Shown in pieces: positions 60,781 to 64,000 of a stretch of 64,000 nucleotides of DNA. Location: NCBI GenBank assembly GCA_019119595.1, contig DWWS01000006.1:113849-177848 (forward strand), written 5' to 3'. Every line of letters starts with the position of its first letter. Position 1 is the stretch's first letter. The stretch is from Candidatus Eisenbergiella merdavium. Lineage in GTDB: Bacteria; Bacillota; Clostridia; Lachnospirales; Lachnospiraceae. The notes under the pieces were generated by a model. It worked only from the letters and a program-made list of their open reading frames with translations. It was not told where the DNA came from and made no database searches. Position numbers and translations under genes: made by a program.

Positions 60781-61701
60781 ATGGCAAAGAACAGTAAGAA
60801 TTTTGAGCGGAGTGCCAAAGTAAAGCTTGGTATGTCGGATATGTTTATCCGAGGCTTCGGTTACGCCCTTGTTACATGTTATGCCCTGGCCTGTATCGTC
60901 CCCTTCCTGATTATTCTGGGGACCTCGTTTACCAGTGAATCCTATGTTACCTCCCAGGGTGTGACGTTGATTCCCCATGAATTCACCACTGCGGCTTATG
61001 AGATGGTCGTTAAGGGCGGAAGGATCTGGCAGTCTTACATCCTTACCATCACGATGACCGTTGTAGGTACCTTCCTTGGCCTGATGTTTATTTCCATGGC
61101 GGGATATGCGCTGCAGAGAAGAGATTTCCCCTTCCGCAATGCGATTTCTTTCTACATTTACTTCACAAGCCTGTTTTCGGCAGGTCTTGCGCCCTATTAC
61201 CTGACCATGACTCAGCGTTATCATCTGAAAGACAACTACCTTGCAGTATTAATTCCGCTGTTGATGAGCCCCTGGCTGGTTATTCTGATGAAGAACTTTG
61301 TTAAGGCGATTCCGCATGAGATTTCTGAGTCCGGAAAAATTGACGGGGCGGGAGATATGAGAATTTTTGTATCGCTGATTCTCCCTATGCTGAAGCCTGC
61401 ATTGGCTACGATCGGGCTGTTCCTGGCACTGGGATATTGGAACGAGTGGTATCAGTCCTCCCTGTTCTTAAGCAGCAAGGTGGATGTAAAGCCTCTGCAG
61501 TATTACCTGTATGAGGTAGTAAATAAGGCGGACGCCCTGAAAAATTCCGTAGCGTCCCAGTTCGTCACCATCGGAAATCTCCCTACAGAAACGGTGAAAA
61601 TGGCGAACGCCATGCTGGCAACGGGCCCTATTATTTTGCTGTATCCCTTCGTACAAAAGTATTTCATCAGTGGACTTACCGTTGGAGCGGTAAAGGGCTG
61701 A
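60781..61701 (+). CDS. carbohydrate ABC transporter permease (YtcP type)
   Basis: A 306-residue permease with about six helices. The coupling loop reads PHEISESGKIDGAGDMRIFV, and the C-terminus FISGLTVGAVKG matches YtcP proteins. It starts 17 bp after the LplB-type gene behind AGAAAGG. It forms the importer channel with that subunit; no ATPase is encoded here. After it a TCCCGC/GCGGGA hairpin (61753-61766) lies before the binding-protein gene. Confidence 0.93.
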   Translation: MAKNSKNFERSAKVKLGMSDMFIRGFGYALVTCYALACIVPFLIILGTSFTSESYVTSQGVTLIPHEFTTAAYEMVVKGGRIWQSYILTITMTVVGTFLGLMFISMAGYALQRRDFPFRNAISFYIYFTSLFSAGLAPYYLTMTQRYHLKDNYLAVLIPLLMSPWLVILMKNFVKAIPHEISESGKIDGAGDMRIFVSLILPMLKPALATIGLFLALGYWNEWYQSSLFLSSKVDVKPLQYYLYEVVNKADALKNSVASQFVTIGNLPTETVKMANAMLATGPIILLYPFVQKYFISGLTVGAVKG

Positions 61702-61806
61702 TGAGAAGAAAAAAGGATTTTGAAAGAATCGGTATTTACATATGGTCTTGATTCCCGCAAGCGGGAGTTTGAGATAAATTTTATCCAGAAAGAACGGAGG
61801 TAAAGT

Positions 61807-63501
61807 ATGAAAAAGAAGTTAGTAGCGATCCTGCTGACTGCAGCCATGACAGTAAGTCTGGCAGCCTGCGGAAACAGCAGCAGCAACACCGCAGCGAGCA
61901 CACCTGCTGAGGAAGCTGCAGGCGCTGAGGAAGCAGCCGGAGATGATGCTGCGGCAGGAACAGAGGCGGCAGCAGCTGAAATTGACCCCAATGATCCCTG
62001 GGCAGGGTGGGCAAATATCGACACGTCCGAGCCTGTAGTGATCAACTATCTCTGCGTAAGCGACAAGCCTACCAATCCTGATACCGATGAGATGATGGTT
62101 GAACTGAACAAGATTCTTCAGGAGAAAGTGAACGCTACCCTGGAGCTTAACTATATCGGATGGACCGATTATCTTGCAAACTACAACCTGACACTGGCTT
62201 CCATGGATGGTTCCGTGGATCTGGTCGTAACCGCAGATGACTGGCTGGATGCGTGGCAGAACGTAGACAGAGGCGCCTTCATGGAGATTCCTGACGAGAT
62301 GATCCAGACCTACGCGCCGGCTACCTGGGCACAGGTGGATGAATTTGGTGACTGGGATATGTGCCGCTATACTGACGGACAGATTTATCTGATTCCGGAG
62401 GATAACTACAGACAGTGGACCAACCATGGCTTCATTTATCGTCTTGACTGGGCGAAGGAAGCTGGCTTGGAAGACGGCGTACATAGCTGGGATGATATGA
62501 CTACCTATTTCCAGTATTGCCTGGATACCTTCCCGGATATGATTCCCTGGGATGTGAATGGCGGAAGCTCTGTTGCTGAGTGTACTGGAGGTTATCTGGC
62601 ATCTGCCGGTGTAGAAAGTTATCCTTTGATCGGTATCAGTGCCGGTATCGTTGGATATGCAGACAACCAGGTGAAGTGCCAGTATCTGGAAGAGACGGAC
62701 GCTCTGGTTGCTTATGGTAACCTGATGAAGTCCTGGGCAGAGATGGGCGTATGGAGAACCGACGTCCTGAATAATTCCACTTCCGATACCAGACAGGCAT
62801 TCAAAGAGGGCCGCGGCGCTGTTGACCAGCATCATACCGAAACCTGGACCGGACTTTGCAGCCCTGGGGATCCGAGCAATGTATTCTATCAGGAAGATCC
62901 TGATGCGGAAGCCGGCTTCTTCTGGTTTGGCGAAGAAAATGATTTCCTTGTAAATCTTTCCATCCTTCACGGCGCAATGGCTCTGTCCTCCGGAAGCCAG
63001 AATCCTGAAAGGGCGCTGATGGTTTACGATCTGATCAGAAATGATCCGGAATGCTATCGTCTGTTCATGTATGGTATCGAAGGCGAGCAGTATAATCTGG
63101 TTGGCGACAATTTGTTTGAAAGACCGGAAGGCTATGTAGACACCGAGGATAAGGTTGATACTGCATTCTGGGCTGGCCGTAACGATACTGTTGGTCTGAG
63201 AAACGCTCAGCTTAACTGGGATACCATCGACGCTCTGTACGCAGAGTATGATGCGGTAGCGGTTGACAACCCTTATCTGCAGTTCATTCCTGTAACGGAC
63301 GAGATCAGCGGCACCATGAGCACTCTGAATGAGATCGTTACCAATTACACCAAGCTGCTTACCCATGGTCAGTTCCAGGGAACGGCAGAGGATTGTGTTG
63401 CAGAATTCCAGGAGCAGCTCCGCGCTGCCGGCGTTGAGAATGTGATCGCAAACGTGCAGGCTCAGATGGATGCGTTCTACGGAACTGCTGCTGCGGAATA
63501 A
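61807..63501 (+). CDS. extracellular sugar-binding lipoprotein of ABC importer
   Basis: A 564-residue lipoprotein: signal peptide with lipobox SLAAC (Cys21), an Ala/Glu-rich linker (about 25-60) and a LipO/YtcQ-type binding fold. GGAGG precedes the ATG. Its codon usage keeps the same style as the neighbouring permeases. The following perfect terminator ends the operon, so the GH35 gene may have its own promoter or rely on read-through. The ligand is probably a beta-galactoside, judged only by the next gene. Confidence 0.92.
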   Translation: MKKKLVAILLTAAMTVSLAACGNSSSNTAASTPAEEAAGAEEAAGDDAAAGTEAAAAEIDPNDPWAGWANIDTSEPVVINYLCVSDKPTNPDTDEMMVELNKILQEKVNATLELNYIGWTDYLANYNLTLASMDGSVDLVVTADDWLDAWQNVDRGAFMEIPDEMIQTYAPATWAQVDEFGDWDMCRYTDGQIYLIPEDNYRQWTNHGFIYRLDWAKEAGLEDGVHSWDDMTTYFQYCLDTFPDMIPWDVNGGSSVAECTGGYLASAGVESYPLIGISAGIVGYADNQVKCQYLEETDALVAYGNLMKSWAEMGVWRTDVLNNSTSDTRQAFKEGRGAVDQHHTETWTGLCSPGDPSNVFYQEDPDAEAGFFWFGEENDFLVNLSILHGAMALSSGSQNPERALMVYDLIRNDPECYRLFMYGIEGEQYNLVGDNLFERPEGYVDTEDKVDTAFWAGRNDTVGLRNAQLNWDTIDALYAEYDAVAVDNPYLQFIPVTDEISGTMSTLNEIVTNYTKLLTHGQFQGTAEDCVAEFQEQLRAAGVENVIANVQAQMDAFYGTAAAE

Positions 63502-63558
63502 TGCGGCAGGTATAGCCGGATAACAGATACAGGATCTGTTTTGCATACGGCAGTCAGA

Positions 63559-63591
63559 GGGTATGGACAGAGATTGTCCATACCCTTTTTT
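63559..63591 (+). terminator. rho-independent terminator after binding-protein gene
   Basis: A perfect 11-bp stem GGGTATGGACA/TGTCCATACCC with a five-base loop is followed by TTTTTT. Confidence 0.92.
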
Positions 63592-63658
63592 GAATAACAT
63601 GGCAGACAGCCGTGAACAATGATGCCCATTACCGAGACTGGAAAAGAGGAGATTGAGG

Positions 63659-64000
63659 ATGAGCAAATTAGAGATCAAAGACAACTTCTATCTGGACAAC
63701 GAGCCGTTCCGGATCATCTCCGGCGCGGTCCACTATTTCCGCATCGTGCCGCAGTACTGGCGGGACAGGCTGGAAAAGCTGAAGGCCATGGGCGCCAACA
63801 CGGTGGAGACCTATATCCCCTGGAACATGCATGAACCGAAGAAAGGCCGGTTTGTATTTGACGGTATGCTGGATATCAGAAGCTTCGTCCTGCTGGCCCA
63901 GGAGCTGGGCCTGTACGTGATCCTGCGGCCCTCCCCCTATATCTGCGCGGAATGGGAATTCGGCGGCCTGCCGGGATGGCTCTTAAAGGAGGACGGCATG
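63659..64000 (+). CDS. glycoside hydrolase family 35 beta-galactosidase, 3' end outside window
   Basis: The first 114 residues of a GH35 enzyme: FYLDNEPFRIISGAVHYFRI, TVETYIPWNMHEP and LRPSPYICAEWEFGGLPGWL are the classic N-terminal barrel blocks. There is no signal peptide, so it is probably intracellular. The catalytic Glu pair lies beyond the window. AAGAGGAG precedes the ATG at 63659. It should hydrolyse terminal beta-galactosides, matching a galactose-containing substrate for the importer upstream. Confidence 0.92.
   Translation, partial: MSKLEIKDNFYLDNEPFRIISGAVHYFRIVPQYWRDRLEKLKAMGANTVETYIPWNMHEPKKGRFVFDGMLDIRSFVLLAQELGLYVILRPSPYICAEWEFGGLPGWLLKEDGM

Noticed and set aside
61819..63684. 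Long minus-strand frame opposite the second sugar-binding lipoprotein
   Set aside because: No start signal and no recognisable motif; the plus strand encodes a clear lipobox and binding fold.

Overview
The window looks like a 64 kb piece of a Gram-positive gut Clostridium, most likely Lachnospiraceae. The reasons are fairly GC-rich coding sequence, strong GGAGG-type ribosome binding sites, LplB/YtcP-type sugar ABC importers with lipoprotein binding subunits, UPF0175, phosphoketolase, and many AraC-controlled glycoside hydrolases. The assignment is inferred from gene content. I found no rRNA, tRNA, CRISPR array or transposase.

Region 1 (1-20 kb, + strand) is a plant-glycan locus. It starts with a clipped effector-binding domain gene and a GH3 enzyme with its own terminator. 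A long operon follows: two sugar permeases, a binding lipoprotein, a TIM-barrel protein of uncertain family, a membrane-anchored AraC regulator, then GH43, GH2, GH28, GH31 and GH2 enzymes. Several of these genes overlap by a few bases, so they are probably translationally coupled. The set fits debranching of pectin or arabinogalactan side chains, with import of the products.

Region 2 (20-38 kb, - strand) holds cell-envelope genes: an MBOAT/SGNH acyl-transfer pair; a VTC-domain, DUF4956 and CotH cluster; two MacB-like ABC exporters, one with a histidine kinase and response regulator; an orphan UPF0175 antitoxin-like gene; and phosphoketolase (xfp), whose stop codon directly abuts the response regulator start.

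Region 3 (38-58 kb) is mixed: a stand-alone cas6; GH2, AraC and GH78 genes; a MarR, nitroreductase and amino-acid ABC cluster facing a second nitroreductase; a lipoprotein trigger factor; asnS; an NlpC/P60 hydrolase; and a ThuA/oxidoreductase pair facing its own AraC gene.

Region 4 (58-64 kb) starts with a decayed AAA-ATPase/RloB-like defence locus. A second sugar importer follows, read from a consensus promoter whose spacer carries a run of nine G (a probable phase-variation switch). It ends in a truncated GH35 beta-galactosidase.

Non-coding and repeat signals of note are the G9 promoter, a 151-bp mosaic of hairpins with inverted ends (one 40-bp arm recurs 20 kb away), a repeated three-hairpin leader before unrelated genes, and short in-frame tandem repeats inside at least seven otherwise conserved proteins.
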